DNA from: Limosilactobacillus oris
GTDB taxonomy: Bacteria; Bacillota; Bacilli; Lactobacillales; Lactobacillaceae
Length of the DNA stretch: 64,000 nucleotides
Reading direction: 5' to 3'
Assembly (NCBI RefSeq): GCF_025311495.1
Contig: NZ_CP104398.1
Coordinates: forward strand, 186,001-250,000
Position 1 is the first letter of the stretch; each line of letters opens with the position of its first letter. The notes beneath the pieces were generated by a model. That model had not been told where the DNA came from and did not search any database. It saw nothing but the letters and a program-made list of their open reading frames with translations. Position numbers and translations under genes: made by a program. Below, piece by piece: positions 53,665-62,539 of the stretch.

Positions 53665-54294
53665 CTATTTCTTACGGTTCTTTTCTCGCAGGTAATGCCC
53701 CAGTCCAAAGTGAACCATCGACTCTTTGCCAGTGATGATTCGCTTGATATTTCCCTTGTGCCGGTAGACTACCAGAACTGTCAAAATACCAGCGACGAGT
53801 GAGAGAATCAGGTCTCGCTCGCAAAGGGCAATGATGAAAATTGAGGTGATCCCGACGATGCTAGCAGCACTCGCCATCGACGTCAGGAGAAGGGTGCCGA
53901 TAAAAATCAGGCAGGCAATGCCAAACAGCGGCGGGTTATATGCCAGCAAGATCCCTGCACTAGTCGCCACCGCTTTGCCGCCGTGAAAGTGGTCGAAAAT
54001 GGAAACCGTGTGGCCGAGTGAGGCGAAGAGCCCAATCAGAAGCGGGTTGACGCTGTGGCTAACCCCCAGCAGGTAGGGCTGACTGGCGGCTAGGGTTCCC
54101 TTGAGGACGTCCATGAAGAGGACGACGGTACCAGCTGCCGGGCCTAGCGTACGGAAGGTGTTAGTGGTACCGATGTTGCCACTCCCCAGCTTTCGAATGT
54201 CCTTGTGGTAGAAAATACGCCCGATCCATAAGCCTGACGGGATAGAACCGAGCAAGTAGGCGATGATAATCATCCCCCATATTTCGAACGTCAT
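53665..54294 (-). CDS. plsY: Glycerol-3-phosphate acyltransferase PlsY
   Basis: A 209-residue integral membrane acyltransferase that moves the acyl group of acyl-phosphate to glycerol-3-phosphate, the first step of phospholipid synthesis. The three family motifs are visible: YLLGSIPSGLWIG, KLGSGNIGTTNTFRTLG and FHGGKAVATSAGILL. About five membrane helices. AGGTG precedes the start at 54294. An extended -10 TGGTATCCT lies on this strand (54332-54340). The plsY / parE-parC divergent layout is typical of Bacillota. Confidence 0.95.
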   Translation of the reverse strand: MTFEIWGMIIIAYLLGSIPSGLWIGRIFYHKDIRKLGSGNIGTTNTFRTLGPAAGTVVLFMDVLKGTLAASQPYLLGVSHSVNPLLIGLFASLGHTVSIFDHFHGGKAVATSAGILLAYNPPLFGIACLIFIGTLLLTSMASAASIVGITSIFIIALCERDLILSLVAGILTVLVVYRHKGNIKRIITGKESMVHFGLGHYLREKNRKK

Positions 54295-54331
54295 CTTTAA
54301 TTCACCTCAATAATGTGCTTGTCAAAGTATT

Positions 54332-54340
54332 AGGATACCA
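54332..54340 (-). promoter_or_regulatory. Extended -10 promoter of plsY
   Basis: On the minus strand TGG-TATCCT; the -35 is weak. The same 11-nt string ATGGTATCCTA occurs before the lacI-family gene at 62338-62348. Confidence 0.4.
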
Positions 54341-54456
54341 TGAATTCTAGTCTGACGGTAGTTTCTCAGGCTAAAAATGAGATTGGAGTTTGCGAAATAG
54401 CTTTAATTTGAGTTATTATCAATATTGTAACAATTTATCGGCGCTGCTGGCTAGGA

Positions 54457-54485
54457 TTGCCAAGCACTAGCAGTCATGATAAAAT
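54457..54485 (+). promoter_or_regulatory. Promoter of parE-parC
   Basis: TTGCCA (54457-54462), 17 nt, TAAAAT (54480-54485). The start would be near 54492, directly at a LexA-like box. Confidence 0.75.
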
Positions 54486-54493
54486 TCAACTAT

Positions 54494-54507
54494 CGAACAT
54501 CTGTTCA
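54494..54507. promoter_or_regulatory. LexA-type SOS box at parE promoter
   Basis: CGAACATCTGTTCA matches the Gram-positive LexA box CGAACNNNNGTTCG at every fixed position but the last. It lies 8 nt downstream of the -10, where a bound repressor would block initiation. parE-parC belongs to the LexA regulon of B. subtilis as I recall. Confidence 0.6.
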
Positions 54508-54531
54508 AAATGCGATATGGGAGGTCATTTT

Positions 54532-56508
54532 GTGACCACGAAGAAAGTAAAATACGATGAATCATCAATCCAGGTCTTGAAGGGTCTGGAAGCCGTTCGC
54601 AAGCGGCCGGGAATGTATATCGGCTCGACCGATAGCCGGGGGTTGCACCACTTAGTTTACGAAATCGTCGATAACGCGGTGGATGAAGCTCTTTCCGGCT
54701 ATGGTGACGAAATTAACGTGACCATTGAGGCTGACAATTCGATTACGGTTCAGGATCATGGTCGGGGGATGCCCGTGGGGATGCACGCCTCGGGTAAGCC
54801 CACGCCTGAAGTTATCATGACGGTCCTCCATGCTGGTGGTAAGTTTGGTCAGGCCGATGGCTACAAGACCTCTGGTGGTCTGCACGGGGTTGGGGCTTCG
54901 GTAGTGAACGCCCTGTCAACCAACTTAACGTTGACGATTGTGCGGGACCATGTTCGCTACCAGGAAAAGTTTAAGAATGGTGGGCAACCAGTTGGGACCC
55001 TGAAAAAGCTGGGCAAGACCCGGGCGGATAGCGGGACAACTGTAACCTTTAAGCCTGATCCGGCAATTTTTACAACCACAACTTACGACTATAATACTTT
55101 GGCAAACCGTCTGCGGGAATCGGCATTCCTGCTCAAGGGAATCAAGATTGTCCTGGCTGACAAGCGTCCGGGCCAGGAGCAGGAAAACGTTTTCCAATTT
55201 AATGACGGAATCCAGGAGTTCGTTTCTTACCTCAACGAGGGGAAAGACACCCTGGGCAAGACCCTTTACTTTGATGGTAAGGATCAAGGAGTCGAGGTCG
55301 AAGTCGCTGCTCAGTACAATGACGGTTATTCCGAAAACCTGCTTTCCTTTGTCAACAACGTGCGGACGCCAGACGGTGGGACCCACGAAGCAGGATTTCG
55401 CAGCGCCTGGACCAAGACTTTTAATGAGTATGCCAAACGGGTTGGCCTCCTGAAGGCTAACGACAAGAACCTCGAGGGTAGCGACGTCCGGGAGGGATTG
55501 ACAGCGGTCATCTCAGTCCGCATTCCAGAACGGCTCCTCCAGTTTGAGGGCCAAACCAAAGATAAGCTGGGAACACCGGAAGCCCGCAAAATCGTCGATA
55601 CGATCGTTAGCGAGCAGCTCAACTATGCCCTGATGGAAAATGGCGACTTCGCCCAGATGCTAATCAGAAAGGCGCTGAAAGCTCGGGAAGCCCGGGAGGC
55701 GGCGCGGAAGGCCCGCAACCAGGCCCGGGGTGGAAAACGGAAGAGCCGGAAGGAACGAAACCTGTCCGGTAAGCTCACTCCTGCCCAGTCGAAGAACGCT
55801 AACAAAAATGAACTCTTCCTGGTCGAAGGGGATTCTGCCGGCGGGTCGGCTAAGCAAGGCCGTGACCGGAAGTACCAGGCAATCCTGCCCCTTCGTGGAA
55901 AGGTGCTGAACACCGAAAAGGCGAAGCTCGACGACGTGCTGAAAAACGAAGAGCTGAATACGATCATCTATACCGTCGGCGCCGGTGCCGGATCCGAATT
56001 TGACGTTGACGACTCCAACTACGACAAGATCATTATCATGACCGATGCCGATGATGATGGGGCCCATATTCAAATCCTCCTGCTGACCTTCTTCTACAAG
56101 TATATGCGGCCGATGATCGAGGCGGGCAAGGTCTACATTGCCCTGCCACCCCTCTACCTTCTCCGGCAGGGAAAAGGCGCGAAGACGAAGATTACCTACG
56201 CTTGGACCAACGATGAGCTAACTAAGCTGACTAAGCGGATGGGCAAGACGGCCCAGTTGCAGCGGTTTAAGGGGCTGGGGGAAATGAACGCCGACCAGCT
56301 CTGGGAAACAACGATGAATCCGGAAACGCGGACGCTGATCCGGGTACGGATTGAAGACGCCGAGTTGGCAGAACGGCGGGTGACGACCCTGATGGGGAAT
56401 AAAGTGGAACCGCGGCGGGAGTGGATTGAAGAAAACGTTCAATTTACCCTGAGTGACGACCAGGAATCCGATGAGTTAGTTGCCAGCAAGAAGCACCTTA
56501 ACCAATAA
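54532..56508 (+). CDS. parE: DNA topoisomerase IV subunit B
   Basis: A 658-residue GHKL ATPase subunit of topoisomerase IV, which unlinks daughter chromosomes. ATP-site segments are EIVDNAVDEALSGYGDEI, GRGMPVGMH and TSGGLHGVGASVVNALS; the TOPRIM domain has LVEGDSAGGSAKQGRDRKYQ and IIIMTDADDDGAHI. Pairing with parC and the divergent plsY favour ParE over GyrB. The start is GTG at 54532 with GGGAGG 7 nt upstream; the longer frame to 54457 would include the promoter itself. Confidence 0.96.
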   Translation: MTTKKVKYDESSIQVLKGLEAVRKRPGMYIGSTDSRGLHHLVYEIVDNAVDEALSGYGDEINVTIEADNSITVQDHGRGMPVGMHASGKPTPEVIMTVLHAGGKFGQADGYKTSGGLHGVGASVVNALSTNLTLTIVRDHVRYQEKFKNGGQPVGTLKKLGKTRADSGTTVTFKPDPAIFTTTTYDYNTLANRLRESAFLLKGIKIVLADKRPGQEQENVFQFNDGIQEFVSYLNEGKDTLGKTLYFDGKDQGVEVEVAAQYNDGYSENLLSFVNNVRTPDGGTHEAGFRSAWTKTFNEYAKRVGLLKANDKNLEGSDVREGLTAVISVRIPERLLQFEGQTKDKLGTPEARKIVDTIVSEQLNYALMENGDFAQMLIRKALKAREAREAARKARNQARGGKRKSRKERNLSGKLTPAQSKNANKNELFLVEGDSAGGSAKQGRDRKYQAILPLRGKVLNTEKAKLDDVLKNEELNTIIYTVGAGAGSEFDVDDSNYDKIIIMTDADDDGAHIQILLLTFFYKYMRPMIEAGKVYIALPPLYLLRQGKGAKTKITYAWTNDELTKLTKRMGKTAQLQRFKGLGEMNADQLWETTMNPETRTLIRVRIEDAELAERRVTTLMGNKVEPRREWIEENVQFTLSDDQESDELVASKKHLNQ

Positions 56509-56530
56509 GTGAGAGGAAGGAATCAGTTTC

Positions 56531-59008
56531 GTGAGAGACGCAAAAATTGAAACAATGTCGCTTGAACGGCTCATGGGTGAGCGGTTCGGCCGTTATTCAA
56601 AATCCATCATTCAGGAGCGAGCCCTGCCAGATATCCGTGATGGCCTCAAGCCGGTTCAGCGGCGGATCTTGTACGCGATGAATAAGGATGACAATACCTA
56701 TGACAAGGGCTTTCGGAAGTCCGCCAAGTCCGTCGGGAACGTCATGGGGAACTTTCACCCCCACGGGGACAGTTCCATCTACGAAGCGCTGGTTCGGCTC
56801 AGTCAGGACTGGAAGCTCCGTGAACCACTGGTCGAAATGCACGGTAACAACGGTTCGATGGACGGGGACCCGGCCGCTGCCATGCGGTACACCGAAGCCC
56901 GGTTAAGCAAAATTGCCGGCCTGATGCTCCAGGATATTGACAAGGACACGGTCGAAATGACCCTGAACTTCGATGATACCGAAAAGGAGCCCACCGTCTT
57001 GCCGGCCCGGATTCCCAACCTGCTCGTCAACGGGGCGACCGGGATTTCCGCTGGGTATGCGACCGAAATCCCGACCCACAACCTGGGCGAGGTGCTCGAC
57101 GCCTTGATCTACCTCATCAAGCACCCCGACGCCAGTTTGGAGAAGCTGATGGAGTTTATCCCCGGCCCCGACTTCCCGACCGGTGGAATCGTGCAGGGAG
57201 CTGATGGCATTAAGAAAGCATACCAGACCGGTCGCGGCCGGATCGTTGTCCGGGCCAAGACGGAAATCGAAACCCTGCGCGGCGGGCGCCAGCAGATTAA
57301 CGTGACGGAGATTCCGTACGAAGTTAACAAGGCCCAGCTGGTTAAACGGATTAACGACCTCCGCTTAGCCAAGAAGGTGGAAGGAATCGTTGAAGCGCGG
57401 GACGAAACCGACCGGAGCGGCTTGCAGATCGCAATTGAGCTCAAGCGGAACGCCAACGCAAACGGGATCTTGAACTACCTCCTGAAAAACACTGACCTGC
57501 AGATCAATTACAACTTCAATATGGTGGCAATTGATGACCAGCGGCCAATGCGGGTCGGTTTGAAGCACATTCTGACCTCTTACCTGGCCTTTCAAAAAGA
57601 GGTCGTCCGGCGGCGGACCAGCTATAACCTTGATAAGGCCCAGCGCCGGCTTCACATTGTCGAGGGGTTAATCAAGGCCCTGTCCATCCTCGACCGGGTC
57701 ATTAAGACTATCCGGGCCAGCAAGAACCGGAAGGATGCCAAGCAGAACCTGATTGACCAGTACGCCTTTACCGATGTCCAGGCCGAAGCAATCGTAACCC
57801 TGCAGCTGTACCGGTTGACCAACACCGACGTCACGGAGTTAGAGGATGAACAGCAGCACCTGACCGACCTGATTGACGAATACCAGTTGATCCTGAGCGA
57901 CGACGAAGAACTGTCGAAGGTGGTTCGCCGGGAAATGCAGGCGGTCAAAAAGGAGTTTGGTAACCCGCGGCGTACCCAGATTGAAAACCAGGTTGAGAAA
58001 CTGGAAATCGATACTAAGGTCACGGTGGCTAACGAAGACGTGGTGGTACTTGTTTCCCATGCTGGCTACATCAAGCGGAGCAGTATCCGGTCCTTTAAGG
58101 CCTCTTCACTGGACGAAGATGGCCTGCGGGAGGACGACTACCCGCTGCTGATTACCCAAACCAATACCCTGGCCCACCTCTTCATGTTTACGAACCGGGG
58201 TCATGTGATTTACCGGCCGGTCCACGAACTGGCGGACGTCCGCTGGAAGGATACCGGGGAGCATATTTCGCAGACAATCGGCCTTGCGGAGAACGAAGAA
58301 ATTATCAAGGCGATGGTCTTTGACAAACTTGACTTGCCGGGATCCTTTATTTTCGGGACGTCTGACGGCCAGGTTAAACAGTCTGCCTACAAGGACTACC
58401 AACCAGGGTCTCGCTACAAGAGCCATGCCAGCATGGCGGTAAAACTCAAGAGTGCTGACGCTACGGTGGTCAGTGTGGACTACTACGAACCGACGAATGA
58501 AAACCGCTCCCTCCTGGCAATCAGCCGGGAAGGGTATGCGGTCCGCTTTGACGTGGCCGACGTCCCAGTTACGGGACTGCGCACGGCCGGTGTACGAGCA
58601 ATTAATTTGAAGGATGACGATGCTTTAGTTGACCTGGTACTGGTTAAGGATGGTCAACGGGTCGCCTCAATTACTCAGCGCGGGGCCTTTAAGGAAATGC
58701 CGATTGACGAGATTGCGGTCGGTGCCCGGGCCCGGCGTGGCGAGCTGGTCCTGCACCGGCTCAAAAGTCACCCACACAAGATCGCGGACTTTTTGGCCTA
58801 TGACGCTGACTTTGCGGGGACCTTTGAGATTATTACTGATCGGCCACAATTCCAAGACGTGGCGGTTACTGACCACCACCTTGGTTCTATTAAGTCGAAC
58901 GGCACCTTTGTAATTGATACTGAAACCCAAGGGACGCCGGTCAAAATCCGGGTTAAAGAAACCAATATCCTCCATGAGGGAGAGCAGGAGCCGCCCCTGC
59001 GGAACTAA
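56531..59008 (+). CDS. parC: DNA topoisomerase IV subunit A
   Basis: An 825-residue breakage-reunion subunit. The quinolone-determining region HPHGDSSIYEALVRLSQDWK starts near residue 77, and the active-site Tyr lies in AAMRYTEARLSKIA (about 120). The C-terminal half carries beta-pinwheel repeats (LFMFTNRGHVIYRPVHEL and later). The start is a GTG at 56531 with AGGAAGGA upstream, 22 nt after parE. The Ser-Ser pair of the GDSSIYE motif shows the wild-type quinolone-sensitive form as far as can be seen. Confidence 0.97.
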   Translation: MRDAKIETMSLERLMGERFGRYSKSIIQERALPDIRDGLKPVQRRILYAMNKDDNTYDKGFRKSAKSVGNVMGNFHPHGDSSIYEALVRLSQDWKLREPLVEMHGNNGSMDGDPAAAMRYTEARLSKIAGLMLQDIDKDTVEMTLNFDDTEKEPTVLPARIPNLLVNGATGISAGYATEIPTHNLGEVLDALIYLIKHPDASLEKLMEFIPGPDFPTGGIVQGADGIKKAYQTGRGRIVVRAKTEIETLRGGRQQINVTEIPYEVNKAQLVKRINDLRLAKKVEGIVEARDETDRSGLQIAIELKRNANANGILNYLLKNTDLQINYNFNMVAIDDQRPMRVGLKHILTSYLAFQKEVVRRRTSYNLDKAQRRLHIVEGLIKALSILDRVIKTIRASKNRKDAKQNLIDQYAFTDVQAEAIVTLQLYRLTNTDVTELEDEQQHLTDLIDEYQLILSDDEELSKVVRREMQAVKKEFGNPRRTQIENQVEKLEIDTKVTVANEDVVVLVSHAGYIKRSSIRSFKASSLDEDGLREDDYPLLITQTNTLAHLFMFTNRGHVIYRPVHELADVRWKDTGEHISQTIGLAENEEIIKAMVFDKLDLPGSFIFGTSDGQVKQSAYKDYQPGSRYKSHASMAVKLKSADATVVSVDYYEPTNENRSLLAISREGYAVRFDVADVPVTGLRTAGVRAINLKDDDALVDLVLVKDGQRVASITQRGAFKEMPIDEIAVGARARRGELVLHRLKSHPHKIADFLAYDADFAGTFEIITDRPQFQDVAVTDHHLGSIKSNGTFVIDTETQGTPVKIRVKETNILHEGEQEPPLRN

Positions 59009-59041
59009 CATTAAAGTCGCGGAATTTAGAGGGGTGATTTG

Positions 59042-59560
59042 ATGGGAATTATCAGACGGCAAATGCGGAGTGCGACCCAGGAGCTGATTATGCCGCGCTA
59101 CGACGATTTACCACGACTAGGACTCTACTTAGAACAGGTAACCCGCTATTTAAACCAGACCTTTGATGGCCTGGCACCCCTGCGCATTTCCACGGGGACC
59201 GTTAGCAGTTACGTAAAGCGGGGGATTGTTGGTCATTCCCACCAGCGGCAATATGACCGGGACCAACTTGCTGCTTTGATTTTTATGGCGGCGTGCCGGC
59301 GGGTCGCTACCTTTGACGACTTGCGTTTTTTACTGCAAGTCCAGGCCCGGAACCATGACCTGGCCGCGGCCTATGACTACTTTTGCGCCCGCTTAGAAGA
59401 AGACTACCAGTACGTCTTCGGCCTGCGCGCGGATTTGCCAGCCATCGGCACCGATGACTCGGATGAAAAGGCGGCTTTAGATAAGCTATTGTGGATGGTT
59501 GCCTGCCACCTGTACTGGCATTCCTACCTTAACCAGGCACGGCAGAACCATAATTCATAG
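59042..59560 (+). CDS. DUF1836 domain-containing protein
   Basis: A 172-residue protein of the DUF1836 family. A MerR-like helix-turn-helix is apparent at about 40-75 (LRISTGTVSSYVKRGIVG, then QYDRDQLAALIFMAACRRV). The rest is helical. Possibly a transcription factor; target unknown. ATG at 59042 is 7 nt after AGAGGGG and is preferred to a TTG at 59039. It lies 33 nt after parC and may be co-transcribed with it and the Nudix gene. Confidence 0.8.
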   Translation: MGIIRRQMRSATQELIMPRYDDLPRLGLYLEQVTRYLNQTFDGLAPLRISTGTVSSYVKRGIVGHSHQRQYDRDQLAALIFMAACRRVATFDDLRFLLQVQARNHDLAAAYDYFCARLEEDYQYVFGLRADLPAIGTDDSDEKAALDKLLWMVACHLYWHSYLNQARQNHNS

Positions 59561-59572
59561 GGGGGATAGTTA

Positions 59573-60049
59573 ATGGCGTATATTGCAGATTTGCGGGCGC
59601 AGGCCGGTCACCGGCCATTGATCTTGACTAGCGCGTCGGGAGCGTTGATTGATAAAGCTGGCGCTGTTCTCTTGCAAGAGCGGGCTGATACCGGCGACTG
59701 GGGCTTCCCTGGCGGCTACATGGATTATGGTGAGACCTTTGCCCAGACCCTTGTCCGGGAGTTTAAGGAGGACGCCGGGCTAATGGTGGCGCCGGTAAAG
59801 CTCCTCCAGCTCCAGGACAGTGACCTGTATACCTATCCGAATGGTGATCAGGTGCAGCCCGTCAACGCCTTTTACCTGGTGCGGTTGCTAAGCCAGGATG
59901 ATTATCCAGTCAAACCCGCGGAAACGGTGCGAACCGCCCGCTTCCCGCTCACTGGTCAGCCGCCCCGCTTCTTTAACCAGCAGCATGCGGCAATGTGGAC
60001 GGTGGCGAGGGATTATTTTCGTCAGCACCGGGCGGAAATAATTCGCTAA
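59573..60049 (+). CDS. Nudix hydrolase
   Basis: A 158-residue pyrophosphohydrolase with a Nudix box at about 47-69 (GGYMDYGETFAQTLVREF, then KEDAGL). The canonical REUXEEXGU reads REFKEDAGL, the second of the paired Glu residues being Asp, a conservative change at a metal-binding position. The substrate (nucleotide sugar, ADP-ribose or oxidised nucleotide) cannot be told. GGGGGGATAG is the ribosome site. It lies 12 nt after the DUF1836 gene. Confidence 0.88.
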   Translation: MAYIADLRAQAGHRPLILTSASGALIDKAGAVLLQERADTGDWGFPGGYMDYGETFAQTLVREFKEDAGLMVAPVKLLQLQDSDLYTYPNGDQVQPVNAFYLVRLLSQDDYPVKPAETVRTARFPLTGQPPRFFNQQHAAMWTVARDYFRQHRAEIIR

Positions 60050-60073
60050 TTAGCTCCACCATTACTTGAATCA

Positions 60074-60082
60074 TGATAGAAT
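60074..60082 (+). promoter_or_regulatory. Extended -10 promoter of ppaC
   Basis: TGA-TAGAAT (60074-60082), 64 nt before the ATG, without a recognisable -35. Confidence 0.45.
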
Positions 60083-60146
60083 AGTGAATGAACAATCCTG
60101 CCGCTGGGTGTTGGACCGGTGGGGGATAAATTGGAGGAATTACTTT

Positions 60147-61082
60147 ATGGAAAAAGAATTAGTCTTTGGACACCAAAAGCCAGATACTGATGCCATCACT
60201 GCGGCCATGGCATACTCATACTTCCAAAATCAATTGGGATACGAGACGGAAGCCGTTGCCCTGGGTGAACCAAACGCGGAAACCCAGTTTGCCCTGAACA
60301 AGTTTGGCATGAAGGCACCCCGGGTGATCAAGACCGCAGCAAATGAAGTTGACAAGGTAATGCTGGTTGACCATAACGAACCACAACAAAGTGTTAGTGA
60401 CATTGACAAGCTCACTGTTACCCACTTGGTTGACCACCACCGGATTGCCAACTTTAACACTGCTCAACCGCTGTGGGCTAACTTGCGGCCATACGGCTGT
60501 GTGTCAACCATCCTGACTGAAATGTTCCAGGAAAAGCACATTGATATTCCAGCAAACCTGGCTGGAATGATGCTGTCCGCAATCATTTCTGACACCCTGC
60601 TCTTAAACTCACCAACGACGACTGACCATGACCGGGAAGCCGTTGAACACCTAGCAAAGATTGCCGGGGTTGACGACTACGAGAAGTACGGTGTGGAAAT
60701 GCTGAAGGCCGGGGCCGACGTTGACGCTAAGTCTGACGCGGACATCGTTGACGGTGACGCCAAGACCTTTGAACTGGGCGGTACCAAGCTGCGGATCGGT
60801 CAAGTCAACGCGGTTGAACTGGATGACGTCTTCAAGCGGCAGGCTGACCTGGAAAAGAAGATGCGTGAATTGATGGACGCTAACGGCTACCAGGTCTTCA
60901 TCCTGATCGCTACTAACATCCTGAACAGTGATTCCGAACTGCTGGTCATCGGTGACGATACGGAGAAGGTTGAACAGGCCTTCAACCACCAGCTGGGTGA
61001 CAACCACCGGATGAACCTGCCAGGTGTTGTTTCCCGGAAGAAGCAAGTGGTTCCACCATTGACGGACGCTTTTGAAGGCTAA
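60147..61082 (+). CDS. ppaC: Manganese-dependent inorganic pyrophosphatase
   Basis: A 311-residue family II (DHH) pyrophosphatase that hydrolyses pyrophosphate and pulls biosynthetic reactions forward. Metal ligands are seen in [14 protein letters not shown] (about 7-20), [10 protein letters not shown] (about 73-82) and [12 protein letters not shown] (about 93-104). The C-terminal DHHA2 part includes the substrate-binding [15 protein letters not shown] (60133-60137) is 9 nt before ATG 60147; the longer upstream frame is rejected. Codon bias suggests high expression. Confidence 0.96.
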   Translation: MEKELVFGHQKPDTDAITAAMAYSYFQNQLGYETEAVALGEPNAETQFALNKFGMKAPRVIKTAANEVDKVMLVDHNEPQQSVSDIDKLTVTHLVDHHRIANFNTAQPLWANLRPYGCVSTILTEMFQEKHIDIPANLAGMMLSAIISDTLLLNSPTTTDHDREAVEHLAKIAGVDDYEKYGVEMLKAGADVDAKSDADIVDGDAKTFELGGTKLRIGQVNAVELDDVFKRQADLEKKMRELMDANGYQVFILIATNILNSDSELLVIGDDTEKVEQAFNHQLGDNHRMNLPGVVSRKKQVVPPLTDAFEG

Positions 61083-61303
61083 TTTGAACTTACTGGTAAA
61101 ATAAAAATCGTGAGGCTAGGAATTAACTCAACCTCTTAGTTACCTTATAGATAATGATGCCTCAGCGCAATAGCTGGCTGGCAGTTCAAACGCTGATAAA
61201 TCAGTATTTGACCAACCTAGCCATCCTTGCGGAGGTTCGAAGACAAACACCGAAAATCAGCTGCCTGCCGATTTTCGGTGTTTTTTCTCACTCTCACGAT
61301 TTT
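61083..61303. other. Structured intergenic region between ppaC and LacI-type gene
   Basis: A 221-nt convergent gap without a gene. It holds a long imperfect hairpin (about 61170-61214: GTTCAAA, CTGAT/ATCAG, TTTGAC), a short repeat TAACT/AGTTA (about 61125-61141), and the terminator at 61244-61288. It could be a structured 3' UTR or small RNA; there is no promoter evidence. Confidence 0.4.
61244..61288. terminator. Bidirectional terminator ppaC / LacI-type gene
   Basis: AACACCGAAAATC (61246-61258) pairs with GATTTTCGGTGTT (61270-61282), followed by T residues on the plus strand and A residues on the other side. Confidence 0.88.
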
Positions 61304-62308
61304 TTAAATTGATGGACGGTCGACGATTTCGACCGGGAGCAGGGTGGTGGAGCCGTCTACCCGGCGTTGTTCAATTTGCTGGAGGAGGCGCTGGGCGGCG
61401 AGGTTGCCCATTAGCTCCATATCCTGTTTGAGCAGGTAGATCCCGTTAGCCACGAACTGCGACCATTCCCAGTCATCAAAGCTAATTAGGCCAAAATCAT
61501 CAGGAAAAGTTAGGTGGTACTGCTGGAAAATCGCGAGGAGGTCGAAGAGGACCGGCCCCATTAACGAAATCACTGCTGTCTTACCGGGTAGCTGGGCGAG
61601 CTCATGGGTGAAGTGGTCCGCCAGCCAGCGGCGGTCGTGACCCCGTGTTTCCAAGTTGCGGAAAGTTAACCCATACTCGGTTGCTGCGGCCTCTAAACCG
61701 GCTAAACGGGGAATTTGCCCGGAGGCCTCGGCAAAGTGAGCGCTGATCGCCAAAATATTATTATAGCCCTGCTCGACTAGGCGCTTCCCAAGCCGAAAGC
61801 AGGCATCCCGGTTGGCACTGGTAATGGCGGTCACGCCGGCTGGCAAGTCGTCAATTTCCCGGTCGACGATTACCAGCGGAACCTTGCGCTGGACCATTCC
61901 CGCAAACTGCTGAAAATGTCGGGCGTCTGGCTGGATGATCAGCCCATCGACCTGCTGCTGGTAAAGCCGCTGGAGCGCCCGTTTTTCCGTTGCCTGGTCA
62001 TTATTGGTGTTAACCAGAAGGATATCGTAGCCGGCCCGCTTGAGGACGTCATCGATCCCTTTCGCTAGCAAGGAGGAGAAGTGGTTAGCAATGTCCCCAA
62101 CCAGGACGCCGATAACGTGGCCCTGGTCTTGGCGCAGGCGCTGGGCGGAAGCAGTGGGCACAAAGTGCAGCTGGTCAATGACTGCTTCCACCCGCTCTCT
62201 GGTGGCCGGGCGCATCTTTTCATAGTGGCCATTAATAATCCGGGAAACTGTGGTTACGGAAACACCGGCCTGCTTGGCAACGTCGCCGATGGTTACACGT
62301 TGGCTCAT
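61304..62308 (-). CDS. LacI family transcriptional regulator
   Basis: A 334-residue repressor: an N-terminal helix-turn-helix (VTIGDVAKQAGVSVTTVSRI, about 5-24), a hinge helix (PTASAQRLR), and a periplasmic-binding-protein-like ligand domain (GVLVGDIANHFSSLLAKGID, IVDREIDDLP, GLISFDDWEWSQFV). The FDDWEW segment recalls the KdgR branch, but the inducer cannot be named. No sugar operon lies beside it in the window, so it acts on targets elsewhere, or the locus beyond was replaced by the restriction system. AAGGATGATG is the likely ribosome site. Confidence 0.92.
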   Translation of the reverse strand: MSQRVTIGDVAKQAGVSVTTVSRIINGHYEKMRPATRERVEAVIDQLHFVPTASAQRLRQDQGHVIGVLVGDIANHFSSLLAKGIDDVLKRAGYDILLVNTNNDQATEKRALQRLYQQQVDGLIIQPDARHFQQFAGMVQRKVPLVIVDREIDDLPAGVTAITSANRDACFRLGKRLVEQGYNNILAISAHFAEASGQIPRLAGLEAAATEYGLTFRNLETRGHDRRWLADHFTHELAQLPGKTAVISLMGPVLFDLLAIFQQYHLTFPDDFGLISFDDWEWSQFVANGIYLLKQDMELMGNLAAQRLLQQIEQRRVDGSTTLLPVEIVDRPSI

Positions 62309-62339
62309 TTTTTCATCATCCTTATAATTTACTATTACT

Positions 62340-62358
62340 AGGATACCATTAGATGGTA
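62340..62358 (-). promoter_or_regulatory. LacI-type gene promoter and palindrome
   Basis: Minus-strand extended -10 TGG-TATCCT (62340-62348) overlaps a perfect palindrome TACCAT-TAG-ATGGTA (62344-62358). This could be an autoregulatory operator, though it lacks the central CG usual for LacI-family sites. A TTGGCT at 62365-62370 is 19 nt upstream. Confidence 0.4.
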
Positions 62359-62456
62359 ATCATAAGCCAAATGATTTTAAAAGGATTCATCATCGTTATT
62401 ACAGCAAAATAATAGGGTTATTCTAAAAAATGGTCTTAAAACATTCTTTTTTGTTT

Positions 62457-62510
62457 TATACTAATGATGATGCCTGTTCAAGTACTGTATAGTTAGCAGC
62501 ACTCGAACAG
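62457..62510 (+). promoter_or_regulatory. hsdM upstream region: -10 and inverted repeat
   Basis: TATACT (62457-62462) is a likely -10. Downstream, CTGTTCAAGT (62474-62483) and ACTCGAACAG (62501-62510) form an inverted repeat with 9 of 10 pairs and a 17-nt spacer. The position just past the promoter suggests an operator or a leader hairpin for the restriction-modification locus. Confidence 0.4.
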
Positions 62511-62539
62511 CACACATTTTTTAACTTAGGAGGGCAATG

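Noticed and set aside
55623-56073. Minus-strand frames inside parE (114 and 137 codons)
   Set aside because: Shadow frames of a clearly coding TOPRIM region; no start signals.
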